Counted from the first letter of the stretch, positions 49,559-59,475 are shown. The stretch: 64,000 nt of DNA from Nocardioides furvisabuli (GCF_021083185.1 NZ_JAIGQB010000006.1:158142-222141), one strand, 5' to 3'. Notes: a model not told the origin generated them from the sequence alone. Program-made: numbers and translations.

Positions 49559-52500
49559 GCAGTCTCAACCCCTTCGGTGTTGCGATGAACCCGGCCGCTG
49601 ACAGTGCCACACGGATCGGCGTCTCGCCACCGTTTCCGATCAGCGCCTGCCCGTCGACCTTCTCGACGGTGAGCTTTCCGAGGGCTCCGCGGCGAGCGGC
49701 GTCGGCCAGCGCGGCCATCGCAGGGGTGAGCACCTCGGGGTCGTCGCTCCACGTCAGCAGGGTGCGTCCGCCGCGCTCGACGTAGACCGCGAGGGCGCCG
49801 TCGACGGTGACGACGAGGGCTCCTGCCTTGCGCCCGGGCCGGTGGCCGGCGCGATCCGGATCGAGGGGCTCGGGCCAGGGGAGCGCGGCGCCGAAGACGT
49901 TGGCTGGGTCGGTCGCGGCGAGCGCGACCACCGCGGGCTTGGCGCCGCCCGTGGCGCTGGCGGGCTCGGCGAAGGTGCGCAGCCGGTCGATCGCCCCGGC
50001 GCTGCCGAACTGGGCGGCACCGAGGCCCTCGATGAAGTAGCCGCGGCGGCAGCGTCCGGTGTCCTCGAAGGCGCTGAGGACCTTGTAGACGCCGGCGAAC
50101 CCGCCGGCGACGCGCTCGCTGACGACCGCGCCGCGGGTGACGACGCCGTGGCGCTCGAGGAGGTGCTCGGCACGGGCCTTGGCGCGGCGCGTGGGGTCGG
50201 TGTCCCGCTCCGGCAGCAACGCCCAGCGTCCGGCGGTCTCGGGTGGTCCGGTGCGCGCAGGCATCCGACCGCCCGTGGTGCGCCCCAGCCGGGGCGGCGT
50301 ACGCCGGGTGCGGTGCGAGGGCGTGCCGGTGCGGACCAGGGCCCGCAGCGGGGTGAGGGTGTCGTTGGTGACCAGCCCACGCCAGACCAGGTCCCACAGG
50401 GCGGTGGAGAGCTCGGCGTCGCTGGTGGACCCGACGCGGTCGGCGAGCTGGCGGAAGAACCACGCGCCGCCACCGTCGAGCAGGTCGAGCACCGCGCGCT
50501 GCACGCCGGTGGGCTCGTCGCCCTCGACCTCGGGGAGGGTGAGGTGGGCCTGGTCGGCGAGGTGGAGGCTGACCCAGCCGTCGCTGCCGGGCAGGGGCGC
50601 GTGCCCGGTCCAGATGACCTCACCGGCGGCGGTGAGCTCGTCGAGCATGGAGGGCTCGTAGTCGCGGACCCGCGCGGCGAGCACCAGCGGCTCGAGCGCG
50701 CTGGCCGGCACCGGGCAGCCGGCGAGCTGGTCGATGGCCGCGACGACCCCGTCCACGCCCCGCAAGGACCCTCCGACGCGTTGCCACGCGGGCAGGAAGC
50801 GGGCGACCGCGTCGTGGGCGACCGGCTCGATCTCCTGGCGCAGCCGGGCCAGGGAGCGTCGGCGCAGCTTGCGCAGCACCTCGGCGTCACACCACTCGGT
50901 GCCGGAGCCGGAGGGTCGGAACTCGCCGTCGAGGACCCGACCGCGGTGGGCCAGGCGCTGGAGGGTCTGGCGGGCGACGGCCTCACCGAGGCCGAGCCGG
51001 GTGGCGACCTCGGACGTGGTGAAGGGCCCGTGGCTGCGGGCGTAGCGCGACACGAGGTCGCCGAGCGGGTCCTCGGGCAGCTGGAGGAAGGCGTCGGGGG
51101 TGCCGACGGGGACCGGCACGCCGAGCCCGTCGCGCAGCCGCCCGATGTCCTCGATGGCGGTCCAACGGTCGTCCCCGGCCATCCGGACCTGCACGACACG
51201 GCGTACGTCGGCGAGGGAGGCCATCCAGCCCTCGACGTCGGCTCCCTCGACCGAGCGGGCGCGGATCTCCTCGGTGGACAGCGGGCCGACGAGGCGCAGC
51301 AGGTCGGCGACGGCCTCGGCGTCGCGGGCGCGGCGCTCGTCGGCCAGCCACTGCAGCTCGGACTCCACCTCGGCGAGCACCTCGGGGTCCAGCAGCTCGC
51401 GCAGCTCGGCACGTCCGAGGAGCTCGGCGAGCAGGCCCTGGTCGAGCGACAGCGCGGCGGCGCGGCGCTCGGCGATGGGGGAGTCGCCCTCGTAGACGAA
51501 CTGGGCGACGTAGCCGAAGAGCAGGCTGCGGGCGAAGGGGCTCGGCGAGGTGGTGGCGACGTCGACGACGGAGACTTCGCGGCGCTGGACGCGACCCAGG
51601 AGGGTGACCAGCGCGGGGAGGTCGTAGACGTCCTGGAGGCACTCGCGCACCGCCTCGAGGACGATCGGGAAGGCGGGGTACTTCGAGGCGACCTCGAGGA
51701 GCTGGGCGCTGCGCTGGCGCTGCTGCCACAGCGGGCTGCGACGACCGGGGTCGCGGCGCGGCAGCAGGAGCGCGCGGGCGGCGCACTCGCGGAAGCGGCT
51801 GGCGAAGAGCGCGGACCCGCCGACCTCCTGGGTGACGAGCTGCTCGATCTCCTCGGGCTCGAAGACGATCACCTCCCCGGTGGGCGGCTCGGCGTCGGTG
51901 TCGGGGATGCGGATCACGATTCCGTCGTCGGAGGCCACCGCCTGCCCGTCGACGTCGTAGCGCTCGCGCAGGCGCGCGTTGATCGCCAGCGCCCACGGGG
52001 CGTGGACGGGGGTGCCGTAGGGGGAGTGGACGACCAGGCGCCAGTCGCCGAGCTCGTCGCGGAAGCGCTCGACGAGGACCTGGGTGTCGTGGGGGACGAC
52101 CTGGGTGGCCTCGCGCTGCTCGCCGAGGTAGGTGACGAGGTTGGTGGCGGCGTTGAGGTCGAGACCGCGCTCGCGCACGCTGGCGATCGCCTTCGCCGCT
52201 GGCATGGCGGCGAGCTCGCGGGTGAAGGCGCCGACGGCGGCACCGAGCTCGGCGGGACGGCCGAGGGCGTCGCCCTTCCAGAACGGGAGGCGGCCGGGGA
52301 TGCCGGGGGCGGGGGTGACGAGCACGCGGTCGTGGGTGATGTCCTCGATGCGCCAGCTGGTCGCACCGAGGGCGAAGATGTCGCCGACGCGCGACTCGTA
52401 GACCATCTCCTCGTCGAGCTCGCCGACGCGGCTGGCCTTCTCACCGACGAGGAAGACGCCGAAGAGGCCGCGGTCGGGGATGGTGCCGCCGCTGGTGACC

Positions 52501-54089
52501 GCGAGGCGCTGGGCGCCGGGACGGCCGCTGAGGGTGCCGGTGACACGGTCCCAGACGATGCGGGGGCGCAGCTCCGCGAACTCGTCGCTGGGGTAGCGGC
52601 CGCTGAGCAGGTCGAGGGTGGCGTCGAAGGCGGAGCGGGGGAGCTGGGAGTAGGACGCGGCGCGGGTCATGAGGGCGTACATCTCGTCGACGTCCCACTC
52701 GTCCATCGCCAGCATCGCCACGACCTGCTGGGCGAGCACGTCGAGGGGGTTGGTGGGCACGGAGAGCTTCTCGATGGCTCCGCTGCGCATCCGCTCGACC
52801 GACACGGCCGTCTGGGCGAGGTCGCCGCGGTGCTTGGGGAAGAGGACGCCGCGGCTGACCTCGCCGACCTGGTGACCCGCGCGGCCGACGCGCTGGAGCG
52901 CGCTCGCGACGCTCGGTGGCGACTCGATCTGGACGACCAGGTCGACCGAGCCCATGTCGATGCCGAGCTCGAGGCTGCTGGTGGCGACCACGCAGGGCAG
53001 GCGCCCGCGCTTGAGGTCGTCCTCGATGACCGCGCGCTGCTCCTTGGAGACCGAGCCGTGATGGGCCTTGGCGATGATCGTGCCGGCGCCGCTGCTCTGG
53101 CCGGACTGGGCCATCACCTCAGCCGGCGGCCCCGTCGGCCCGCCCTCCGCTCCGTCGCCGGCGTCGCGCTCCTCGGCGCGCTCGGTGGCGATCTCGTTGA
53201 GCCGGGCGGTGAGGCGCTCGGCGAGGCGCCGGGAGTTGGCGAAGACGATGGTCGAGCGGTGCTGCTCGACGAGGTCGACGACGTGCTCCTCGACGTGGGG
53301 CCAGATGCTGGTGGCGCGACCGGGGTCCTCGGACTCCTCGTCGTAGTCGCCGGGCATCGTCATGTCCTCGACCGGCACCACGACGCGGAGGTCCCACTCC
53401 TTGGTGCTGGGCGGGGAGACGATCTCGACCGGCTGGGTGCCGCCGAGGAAGCGCGCGACCTCGTCGAGCGGGCGCACGGTGGCGCTGAGACCGATGCGCT
53501 GGGCGGGCTTGTCGAGCAGGCCGTCGAGGCGCTCGAGGCTGATGCCGAGGTGGGCGCCGCGCTTGGTGCCGGCCACGGCGTGGACCTCGTCGATGATGAT
53601 CGTGTCGACCCCGCGCAGCGTCTCGCGCGCCTGGCTGGTCAGCATCAGGAAGAGCGACTCGGGCGTCGTGATGAGGATGTCGGGCGGCGTGGTGCCGAGC
53701 CTGCGGCGGTCGGCGGGGCTGGTGTCACCGGAGCGAAGCCCGACCGTGACCTCGGGGACGGCGGTCTCGAGCCGCTCGGCGGTGTTGCGGATGCCGGTGA
53801 GGGGCGCGCGGAGGTTGCGCTCGACGTCGACGCCGAGCGCCTTGAGGGGGGAGATGTAGAGCACGCGGGTGCGTCGGGACTTGTCGTCGGGACGATCGGT
53901 GCTGAGCAGCCGGTCGATGGCGTGGAGGAAGGCGCTCAGCGTCTTGCCGCTGCCGGTGGGCGCGACGACGAGCGCGTGGTGTCCCTCGGCGATGCTCGAC
54001 CAGGCGCCCTCCTGCGCGGGTGTGGGCCCGGCGAACGACGCCTCGAACCAGGCACGCGTGGGCGCACTGAAGCGATCGAGGGCGGTCAT
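49551..54089 (-). CDS. lhr: Large helicase-related protein Lhr
   Basis: 1512-residue SF2 helicase, which in mycobacteria tracks 3' to 5' on DNA and unwinds RNA:DNA hybrids. The motor core has the Q motif GPTPAQEGAW, Walker A VVAPTGSGKTLSAFLH, DEVH box IIIDEVHAVAGTKRGAHLGI, SAT-like IGLSATVRPLDEV and motif VI LQRVGRAGHQVG. A long C-terminal region (about 900-1512) carries winged-helix and Lhr-C domains. Full length matches mycobacterial Lhr (about 1507). ATG at 54089, with CAGACT 7 bases upstream, is preferred within a longer open frame. Co-transcribed with nei, it probably acts in DNA repair. Confidence 0.94.
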   Translation of the reverse strand: MTALDRFSAPTRAWFEASFAGPTPAQEGAWSSIAEGHHALVVAPTGSGKTLSAFLHAIDRLLSTDRPDDKSRRTRVLYISPLKALGVDVERNLRAPLTGIRNTAERLETAVPEVTVGLRSGDTSPADRRRLGTTPPDILITTPESLFLMLTSQARETLRGVDTIIIDEVHAVAGTKRGAHLGISLERLDGLLDKPAQRIGLSATVRPLDEVARFLGGTQPVEIVSPPSTKEWDLRVVVPVEDMTMPGDYDEESEDPGRATSIWPHVEEHVVDLVEQHRSTIVFANSRRLAERLTARLNEIATERAEERDAGDGAEGGPTGPPAEVMAQSGQSSGAGTIIAKAHHGSVSKEQRAVIEDDLKRGRLPCVVATSSLELGIDMGSVDLVVQIESPPSVASALQRVGRAGHQVGEVSRGVLFPKHRGDLAQTAVSVERMRSGAIEKLSVPTNPLDVLAQQVVAMLAMDEWDVDEMYALMTRAASYSQLPRSAFDATLDLLSGRYPSDEFAELRPRIVWDRVTGTLSGRPGAQRLAVTSGGTIPDRGLFGVFLVGEKASRVGELDEEMVYESRVGDIFALGATSWRIEDITHDRVLVTPAPGIPGRLPFWKGDALGRPAELGAAVGAFTRELAAMPAAKAIASVRERGLDLNAATNLVTYLGEQREATQVVPHDTQVLVERFRDELGDWRLVVHSPYGTPVHAPWALAINARLRERYDVDGQAVASDDGIVIRIPDTDAEPPTGEVIVFEPEEIEQLVTQEVGGSALFASRFRECAARALLLPRRDPGRRSPLWQQRQRSAQLLEVASKYPAFPIVLEAVRECLQDVYDLPALVTLLGRVQRREVSVVDVATTSPSPFARSLLFGYVAQFVYEGDSPIAERRAAALSLDQGLLAELLGRAELRELLDPEVLAEVESELQWLADERRARDAEAVADLLRLVGPLSTEEIRARSVEGADVEGWMASLADVRRVVQVRMAGDDRWTAIEDIGRLRDGLGVPVPVGTPDAFLQLPEDPLGDLVSRYARSHGPFTTSEVATRLGLGEAVARQTLQRLAHRGRVLDGEFRPSGSGTEWCDAEVLRKLRRRSLARLRQEIEPVAHDAVARFLPAWQRVGGSLRGVDGVVAAIDQLAGCPVPASALEPLVLAARVRDYEPSMLDELTAAGEVIWTGHAPLPGSDGWVSLHLADQAHLTLPEVEGDEPTGVQRAVLDLLDGGGAWFFRQLADRVGSTSDAELSTALWDLVWRGLVTNDTLTPLRALVRTGTPSHRTRRTPPRLGRTTGGRMPARTGPPETAGRWALLPERDTDPTRRAKARAEHLLERHGVVTRGAVVSERVAGGFAGVYKVLSAFEDTGRCRRGYFIEGLGAAQFGSAGAIDRLRTFAEPASATGGAKPAVVALAATDPANVFGAALPWPEPLDPDRAGHRPGRKAGALVVTVDGALAVYVERGGRTLLTWSDDPEVLTPAMAALADAARRGALGKLTVEKVDGQALIGNGGETPIRVALSAAGFIATPKGLRLRA

Positions 54090-54096
54090 GCGTTGC

Positions 54097-54102
54097 AGTC
54101 TG
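54097..54102 (-). promoter_or_regulatory. -10 element of lhr (CAGACT)
   Basis: On the minus strand CAGACT ends 7 bases before the lhr ATG. No Shine-Dalgarno. It fixes the start at 54089. Confidence 0.4.
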
Positions 54103-54225
54103 ACACTGGGGTACGACACCCGCCCCGCCCCGAAGGCTGGACCAGTGGGGGCGAGCGGCCTCCAATTTGGGTCAATCCCACGTCGCCGCGGCCTTCTCGA
54201 CAGCGCCGTTGGGCAAGGTCTGTCC

Positions 54226-54444
54226 ATGACGGCGCTGGCGGGTGAGGAACGGACGGCGGTGGTCAGCGCGTTGGCCGAGGCCGCCGATGCCTTCGCGGCC
54301 CGCGCCCACGAGCAGGAGGTGCTGCGCGACCGCGCGCGTCCCGGGACGATGGTCCACCACCACCACGCGCACTCCGCCACGCTCTGGCGCTCGGCGGAGG
54401 GCAGCCTGCGGGCGCGGATCGGTGAGCTGGGGCTCGGGGCCTAG
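54226..54444 (+). CDS. Small His-containing protein, unknown
   Basis: 72 residues, MTALAGEERTAVVSALAEAA onward, helical and mixed-charge. MVHHHHAHSATLW holds five His in six residues, which might bind metal. CAAGGT (54214-54219) lies 6 bases before the ATG, fitting the leaderless promoters of its neighbours and supporting a real gene. It is divergent from lhr, and its stop overlaps the stop of the convergent response regulator by three bases. No homologue recognised. Confidence 0.5.
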   Translation: MTALAGEERTAVVSALAEAADAFAARAHEQEVLRDRARPGTMVHHHHAHSATLWRSAEGSLRARIGELGLGA

Positions 54445-55103
54445 CACTGGTCCCTGACCCGCCCGGTCTCGTAGCCCCACATCGCGACCTCCACCCGGTT
54501 GCGGGCGCCGAGCTTGGTCATCAGGCTGCCGATGTGGGTCTTCACCGTGCTGAGGCTGATGTGCAGCTCGGCGGCGATCTCCGCGTTCGTACGTCCCCGC
54601 GCGAGGGTCAGCAGCACCTGCTCCTCGCGCTCGGTGAGCGGGTCGACGGGTTGGACGGGAGGAGCTGTCCGGCCGGTGCGCGCGAACGTCGACAGCAGCC
54701 GGCGGGTGATGCTGGGCGAGATCAGCGAGTCACCCCGGACGGCCGCCCGGATCGCCTCGCCGAGCAGCGCGGGCCCGGCGTCCTTCAGCAGGAAGCCGGT
54801 GGCCCCGGCCGCGAGCGCACCGTGGACGTGCTCGTCGAGGTCGAAGGTGGTGATGACCACGACCGCGACCGGGTCCGCGACGCCCGGGCCGGCCAGCAGG
54901 CGGGTCGCCTCCACGCCGTCGAGGACGGGCATCCGGATGTCCATCAGGCACACGTCGGGACGCAGCTCGCGGACCAGCCGCACCGCCTCCTGCCCGTCGC
55001 GCGCCTCTCCCACGACCTCGATGCCGTCCAGGGTGCCGAGGATCAGCCGCAGCCCGGTCCGCACGAGGTCCTGGTCGTCGGCGACCAGCACCCGGATGCT
55101 CAT
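54441..55103 (-). CDS. NarL/LuxR-family response regulator
   Basis: 220 residues. The receiver domain has the phosphoacceptor Asp55 in VCLMDIRMPVLDG, acidic pocket VADDQD and Lys in GFLLKDAG. A LuxR-type helix-turn-helix follows (LTEREEQVLLTLARGRTNAE and LHISLSTVKTHI). ATG at 55103 overlaps the stop of the sensor kinase by ATGA, so the pair is coupled. The divergent ABC transporter is the likely target, as in many actinobacterial antibiotic or envelope-stress modules. Confidence 0.94.
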   Translation of the reverse strand: MSIRVLVADDQDLVRTGLRLILGTLDGIEVVGEARDGQEAVRLVRELRPDVCLMDIRMPVLDGVEATRLLAGPGVADPVAVVVITTFDLDEHVHGALAAGATGFLLKDAGPALLGEAIRAAVRGDSLISPSITRRLLSTFARTGRTAPPVQPVDPLTEREEQVLLTLARGRTNAEIAAELHISLSTVKTHIGSLMTKLGARNRVEVAMWGYETGRVRDQC

Positions 55104-56239
55104 GCCGGCACCTGCCGCGGCAGCGTCGCGGTGACGGCCCAGCCGCGACCGGGGGAGGGACCCGCCTGGCAGGTGCCGCCCAGCAGCAGTGCGCGCTCGA
55201 CCATCCCGGTGATGCCGAAGCCCGCCTCGTGGGCGGCCTGGTCCGGGTCGCCGTCGTCGCGGACCACGAGGCTGACCGTGGACCGGTCGCCGGCGACGCG
55301 TACGTCGACCAGCGTGGCGTTGCGGGCGTGGCGCAGGGCGTTGGTGACCGCCTCCTGCGCGATCCGGTAGACGGCGGCGTCGATCGCGGTCGGGAGTGCG
55401 GCGAGGTCACCGGACACCCCGACCTCCACCCGCGGCCCGACGGGCGACGCGCCAGCCATTCGCTCGAGGTCGGCCACGCCGGGCTGCGGGGAGTAGTCGG
55501 CGGGCGACCCGTTGCGCAGCACGCGCACCATCGCCCGCATCTCCGCGAGCGTGCGCGATGCCTCCACCTCGATGACCTCCAGCGCCTCGAGCGGCGCCGA
55601 GGAGCTGGAGGAGGCGAGGGCGCGCCCGGCCTGGGCGTGGACGGCGATGGCGGAGACGTGGTGGGCCACCGTGTCGTGCAGCTCGCGCGCGAGCAGGACC
55701 CGCTCCTCCGACTTCACCTGCTCCAGCCTGCGGTGCCGGGCGCCGTCCTGGGAGCGCACGGCCCAGCCCAGGGCGCAGGCGGCCATCAGGACCGCGATCC
55801 CACCGATCGCGTCGCCCACCCCGCTCCAGCTGACGACGATGCTCAGCACGGCGGGGACCGCGATGACGGCCAGTCCCGCCACCGCCTCTCGTCCTGACCC
55901 CCACCGGACGAGCGCGTAGGGCAGCACCAGGAGGTAGATCATCGTGTAGATGTCGAGCGTCTGCGCACCGGACGCGATCACACCGAGGTCGACGACCGTG
56001 ACCGCACCGAAGGCGGCCACGACCACGGCGAGCGGGTGCGTACGCCGCCACAGCAGCAGCGGTGCCAGTCCCATGGCCAGCGCCATCGACAGCCCCGGCA
56101 GCGGCAGGTCGTCGCGCAGCGACCACTCCAGCAGCGCCAGGACCGTCACGAGCCCGAGGAGCGCCCAGTCGCGCCAGACCCGCGCCGGCGGGGGCGAGGG
56201 CCGGGGCTCCTCCAGCAGGGACCGCAGTGGGTTGCTCAC
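55100..56239 (-). CDS. Sensor histidine kinase (HisKA_3 type)
   Basis: 379 residues. About five hydrophobic helices (25-165) are separated by very short loops, so any sensing is probably within the membrane. The dimerisation domain carries His188 in ARELHDTVAHHVSAIAVHAQ, the DesK/NarL-partner type. The HATPase part has AVYRIAQEAVTNALRHA and GFGITGMVER. GTG at 56239 has TAGGCT 6 bases upstream. It phosphorylates the downstream coupled regulator. Confidence 0.93.
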   Translation of the reverse strand: MSNPLRSLLEEPRPSPPPARVWRDWALLGLVTVLALLEWSLRDDLPLPGLSMALAMGLAPLLLWRRTHPLAVVVAAFGAVTVVDLGVIASGAQTLDIYTMIYLLVLPYALVRWGSGREAVAGLAVIAVPAVLSIVVSWSGVGDAIGGIAVLMAACALGWAVRSQDGARHRRLEQVKSEERVLLARELHDTVAHHVSAIAVHAQAGRALASSSSSAPLEALEVIEVEASRTLAEMRAMVRVLRNGSPADYSPQPGVADLERMAGASPVGPRVEVGVSGDLAALPTAIDAAVYRIAQEAVTNALRHARNATLVDVRVAGDRSTVSLVVRDDGDPDQAAHEAGFGITGMVERALLLGGTCQAGPSPGRGWAVTATLPRQVPA

Positions 56240-56245
56240 CCCCTC

Positions 56246-56251
56246 AGCCTA
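56246..56251 (-). promoter_or_regulatory. -10 element of sensor kinase (TAGGCT)
   Basis: Minus-strand TAGGCT ends 6 bases before the kinase GTG; leaderless. Confidence 0.5.
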
Positions 56252-56334
56252 GGGACGCAGCGCCGCGCGGGGGCCGTACTTTCGGCCAGGACAGGACCGG
56301 CCGTCGAGCCGATACGCCCGCGGCCCGGGACCGC

Positions 56335-56340
56335 GAGGGT
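56335..56340 (+). promoter_or_regulatory. Possible -10 element of ABC operon (GAGGGT)
   Basis: GAGGGT ends 6 bases before the ABC ATG. It keeps only the A2 and T6 of the hexamer, so this is weak. Confidence 0.3.
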
Positions 56341-56346
56341 GGACGC

Positions 56347-57246
56347 ATGATCACAGTTGAGTCCCTGACCCGGAGGTACGGCGGGTTCACCGCCGTCGAC
56401 CACGTCTCCTTCACCGCCCGGCCCGGTCGCGTGACCGGCTTCCTCGGCCCGAACGGAGCCGGCAAGTCCACCACGATGCGCGTCATGGTCGGTCTGACCG
56501 TTCCGACGTCCGGCTCGGCCACCATCGACGGCGTACGTTTCGCCGACCTGCCCAACCCCGGCCTCGAGGTCGGCGTCCTCCTGGACGCCTCCGCCCAGCA
56601 CGCCGGTCGCACCGGGCGCGAGATCCTCACCATCGCCGCCGACACGATGGGCCTGCCCCGCACCCGGGTCGACGAGATGATCGAGCTGGTGAGCCTGACC
56701 CCCACCGAGGCGAGGCGTCGCGTGCGCAACTACTCCCTCGGGATGCGCCAGCGCCTCGGCATCGCCACCGCCCTGCTCGGCGACCCGAGGGTGCTGATCC
56801 TCGACGAGCCCGCCAACGGGCTCGACCCCGCGGGGATCCGGTGGATGCGGGACCTGCTGACGGACTTCGCCGGCCGGGGCGGCACAGTGCTGCTGTCCTC
56901 GCACCTGCTGCACGAGATCGAGGTCATCGCCGACGACCTCGTTGTGATCGGCAACGGGGCGATCGTCGCGTCCGGCACCAAGGAGGAGCTCCTCGCAGCC
57001 GCCGGGACACTGGCCCGCTCGACCTCACCGCGAGACCTCGCCCACGCGCTCGAGCAGGCCGGGATCCCCAGCACGCTCGCCGGGGACGGATCCGTGCGGA
57101 CCGACGCCGATCCCGCCCGGGTGGGATCGGTCGCGCTGACGGCCGGCATCGCCCTCACCGAGCTCCGGTCCGCCGAGGGCGCCGGGCTCGAGGACATGTT
57201 CCTGTCGCTCACTGCCGACACCCAGCGCGAAGGAGTCGCGGCATGA
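56347..57246 (+). CDS. ABC transporter ATP-binding protein
   Basis: 299-residue ATPase of the CcmA/DrrA type: Walker A GFLGPNGAGKSTTMRVMVG, signature YSLGMRQRLGIATALLG (LGMRQ variant), Walker B VLILDEPANGLDP and switch His in LLSSHLLHEIE. The C-terminal 80 residues are the accessory part found in these exporters. It partners the permease that follows with an ATGA overlap. The divergent two-component system probably regulates it. Substrate unknown; peptides or antibiotics are usual for this class. Confidence 0.92.
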   Translation: MITVESLTRRYGGFTAVDHVSFTARPGRVTGFLGPNGAGKSTTMRVMVGLTVPTSGSATIDGVRFADLPNPGLEVGVLLDASAQHAGRTGREILTIAADTMGLPRTRVDEMIELVSLTPTEARRRVRNYSLGMRQRLGIATALLGDPRVLILDEPANGLDPAGIRWMRDLLTDFAGRGGTVLLSSHLLHEIEVIADDLVVIGNGAIVASGTKEELLAAAGTLARSTSPRDLAHALEQAGIPSTLAGDGSVRTDADPARVGSVALTAGIALTELRSAEGAGLEDMFLSLTADTQREGVAA

Positions 57247-58046
57247 CCGCCACGATCGTCCCCCCGACCTCCATCTCGGTCCGTCGGACAGCGCGGCCCG
57301 TCCCGTTCGCGCGACTCGTCCGCGTCGAGCTGCGCAAGATGTTCGACACCCGCTCAGGGTTCTGGATGCTCGTCAGCATCGGCGTCCTGTCGGTGCTCGC
57401 GACCGGGGCCGTCATCGTCTTCGCCCCTGACAGCGCCATCACCTACGAGAGCTTCGCGACGGCGATCGGCCTGCCGATGTCGGTCATCCTGCCGGTGGTC
57501 GCGATCCTGGCCGTCACGAGCGAGTGGAGCCAACGCAGTGGGCTCACGACGTTCACGCTCGTGCCCAGCCGCGGACGGGTCATCGGCGCCAAGGCGATCG
57601 CGACCGGCCTGGTGGGCCTCGGCTCGATGGCCGTCGCCTTCGCGGTCGGCGCCGTCGGCAACCTGGCCGGCTCCGCTCTCGCCGGCGTCGACACGGTCTG
57701 GGACATGTCGCTGTCCACCGCACCCCAGATCGTGCTCGGCAACCTGGTCGGCATGGCGATCGGCTTCACGCTCGGCGTCGTGCTGCGTGCCTCGGCCGCG
57801 GCGATCGTCGGCTACTTCGTGGTCTCGCTCGTGCTGCCCGGCATCCTCGAGCTGCTCGCGCTGGTGCGAGACTGGTTCCTGGACCTGCAGCCGTGGATCG
57901 ACTGGAACTACACCCAGGTGAAGCTCTTCGAGGGCACCACGGACACCGGCGAGGAGTGGGCGATGCTCGGCTCCACCACGACGATCTGGATCGTCGTCCC
58001 CCTCGTCATCGGGCTGCTCTCGCTGCGGCGGTCAGAGGTGAAGTAG
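57243..58046 (+). CDS. ABC-2-type permease subunit
   Basis: 267 residues with about six membrane helices (e.g. GFWMLVSIGVLSVLATGAVI, VILPVVAILAVTSEW, SMAVAFAVGAVGNLAGSALA, TIWIVVPLVIGLLSL). The pattern EWSQRSGLTTFTLVPSRGRV before the third helix is typical of ABC-2/NatB-like exporters. Its ATG overlaps the ATPase stop, so the two form one transporter. The 133-base gap after it shows no gene or strong terminator. Confidence 0.88.
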   Translation: MTATIVPPTSISVRRTARPVPFARLVRVELRKMFDTRSGFWMLVSIGVLSVLATGAVIVFAPDSAITYESFATAIGLPMSVILPVVAILAVTSEWSQRSGLTTFTLVPSRGRVIGAKAIATGLVGLGSMAVAFAVGAVGNLAGSALAGVDTVWDMSLSTAPQIVLGNLVGMAIGFTLGVVLRASAAAIVGYFVVSLVLPGILELLALVRDWFLDLQPWIDWNYTQVKLFEGTTDTGEEWAMLGSTTTIWIVVPLVIGLLSLRRSEVK

Positions 58047-58179
58047 GGCGCGCTCGGCGTCGGGCACCGCGTGCCGTAGGAACCCCTGTCCCGGGGCGCT
58101 CGCCGGACGGGCCACCCGGGCCGGTCGTGGGGGTGTTCCCGTTGTCGAGGCGGACACCTGGGTCGGCGGATCCGGGCGC

Positions 58180-59475
58180 TCAGCAGGCGTCGCTGAAGTG
58201 GTGCAGGACCTCGCCCCTGCCCACCTCGATGAAGTCCACGCGACTCGTGTCAGTGACCTGCTCGACGGGCCCCAGTGAGAAGGCGATCCAGTCCGCGCCC
58301 TCCTTGACGAAGACCCAGCCCACGCCCTGGTCGTCGGCCCGGACCTGGGCCAAGAGCTCGCCGTAGGTCGCCATGAGGGCCCGGTGGCTGCTGCCGACGC
58401 CGATGCCGTCGGCGGTCTCCAAGCCGTCCTCGTCGGTTCCGAGCGCGCTGATGGTGCCGTCCTGGTCGGCGGAGACGTACAACCCGTCGGAGAGCTCTCC
58501 GCGCCACAGCCAGTCGTTGCCCTCGCACGGTGGGTCCTGGTCGGCCACCAGGTAGCCCTGTCGGATGTATCCGGAGACCTGCCTGCCGACCTCGACCGGC
58601 TCGATGCCGCCGAGCACGATGTTGCCGAGCTCGAGGGGTGCACCGTCCGGACCCTCCGGAGCAGCGGGGGACCAGGAGGGCAACCCTGCGGCCGCACGGT
58701 CGTTGCGGTTCGCGGTCGATCCGAATGCGCTCATCGCGTCGACCACGTCGTGCAGCGCTGCGGTGCTCTCGCGCAGGTACTGCCTGCGTTGCTCCTCGGG
58801 ACGAGACCCGCTCCCGCCCTCGTTGCTGCCCGTCTCGACCAGCACGGCTGTGCCCGACCGGACGACCTGCACCAGACCGAGACCGACGGCCGGTTCGGTG
58901 CCCATCAGGTAGTGGAGCACTACCGCCGCCGAGTCCTCGGTCAGATCGGTCGTCACGACTTCGGCCAGGGTGGTGTACCCGTCGCCGGTGTCCTGCGTCG
59001 GGCAGCTCCGGTAGAGGTCCGTCACCGACGCTGCGTACTCGCGTGCGGTGACCGCTGAGCCAAAGGTGAGGAGCATTCGCGAGCGGTGGTCCTCGGGGTT
59101 GGTCCACACGGCTGACAACCGGTCGCTGCCGTTCGGGACGAAGATCGTGGTTCCGCAGGCGGTCAGGGTCAGGGGTGGGAGCTTCCGTGAGGGCCCCTCG
59201 AGCCCGTTCGGTCCGCCCTCGTCCTCGCCTGGTCCGGGCCAACCTTCGGCGAGCGCGAAGTCGGACGGAATCACGGCGCCCGCGGGAACCTGGGCCCTTT
59301 GCGGTCCGGGGTCGCTGGGGGCGTTCGGCTTCGCGGACGTGGGCGGTGTCGAGCTTCTTGCCTCCCCATCCTCGTTGATGCTGTCTACGCCCTCCCTGCC
59401 GGCGCAGCCGGTTGCGAGGGCGACGGACAGAGCCAGCACGAGAAGTACGTGGCGCGAGCGAAGTGGTGCGTCCAT
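58180..59475 (-). CDS. Predicted lipoprotein, unknown function
   Basis: 431 residues. Signal peptide HVLLVLALSVALATGCAG with a likely lipidated Cys24. A disordered Ser/Pro linker follows, then about 360 residues of exported domain containing Cys pairs (TACGTTIF, YRSCPTQ, PPCEGND, last residue Cys). The second half shows GDIVLGG-like strands and YGELLAQVRADDQGVGWVFV. ATG at 59475 places the lipobox correctly although the frame is open to 59697. No family recognised. It is the first of several exported proteins of this kind in 58-62 kb. Confidence 0.75.
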   Translation of the reverse strand: MDAPLRSRHVLLVLALSVALATGCAGREGVDSINEDGEARSSTPPTSAKPNAPSDPGPQRAQVPAGAVIPSDFALAEGWPGPGEDEGGPNGLEGPSRKLPPLTLTACGTTIFVPNGSDRLSAVWTNPEDHRSRMLLTFGSAVTAREYAASVTDLYRSCPTQDTGDGYTTLAEVVTTDLTEDSAAVVLHYLMGTEPAVGLGLVQVVRSGTAVLVETGSNEGGSGSRPEEQRRQYLRESTAALHDVVDAMSAFGSTANRNDRAAAGLPSWSPAAPEGPDGAPLELGNIVLGGIEPVEVGRQVSGYIRQGYLVADQDPPCEGNDWLWRGELSDGLYVSADQDGTISALGTDEDGLETADGIGVGSSHRALMATYGELLAQVRADDQGVGWVFVKEGADWIAFSLGPVEQVTDTSRVDFIEVGRGEVLHHFSDAC

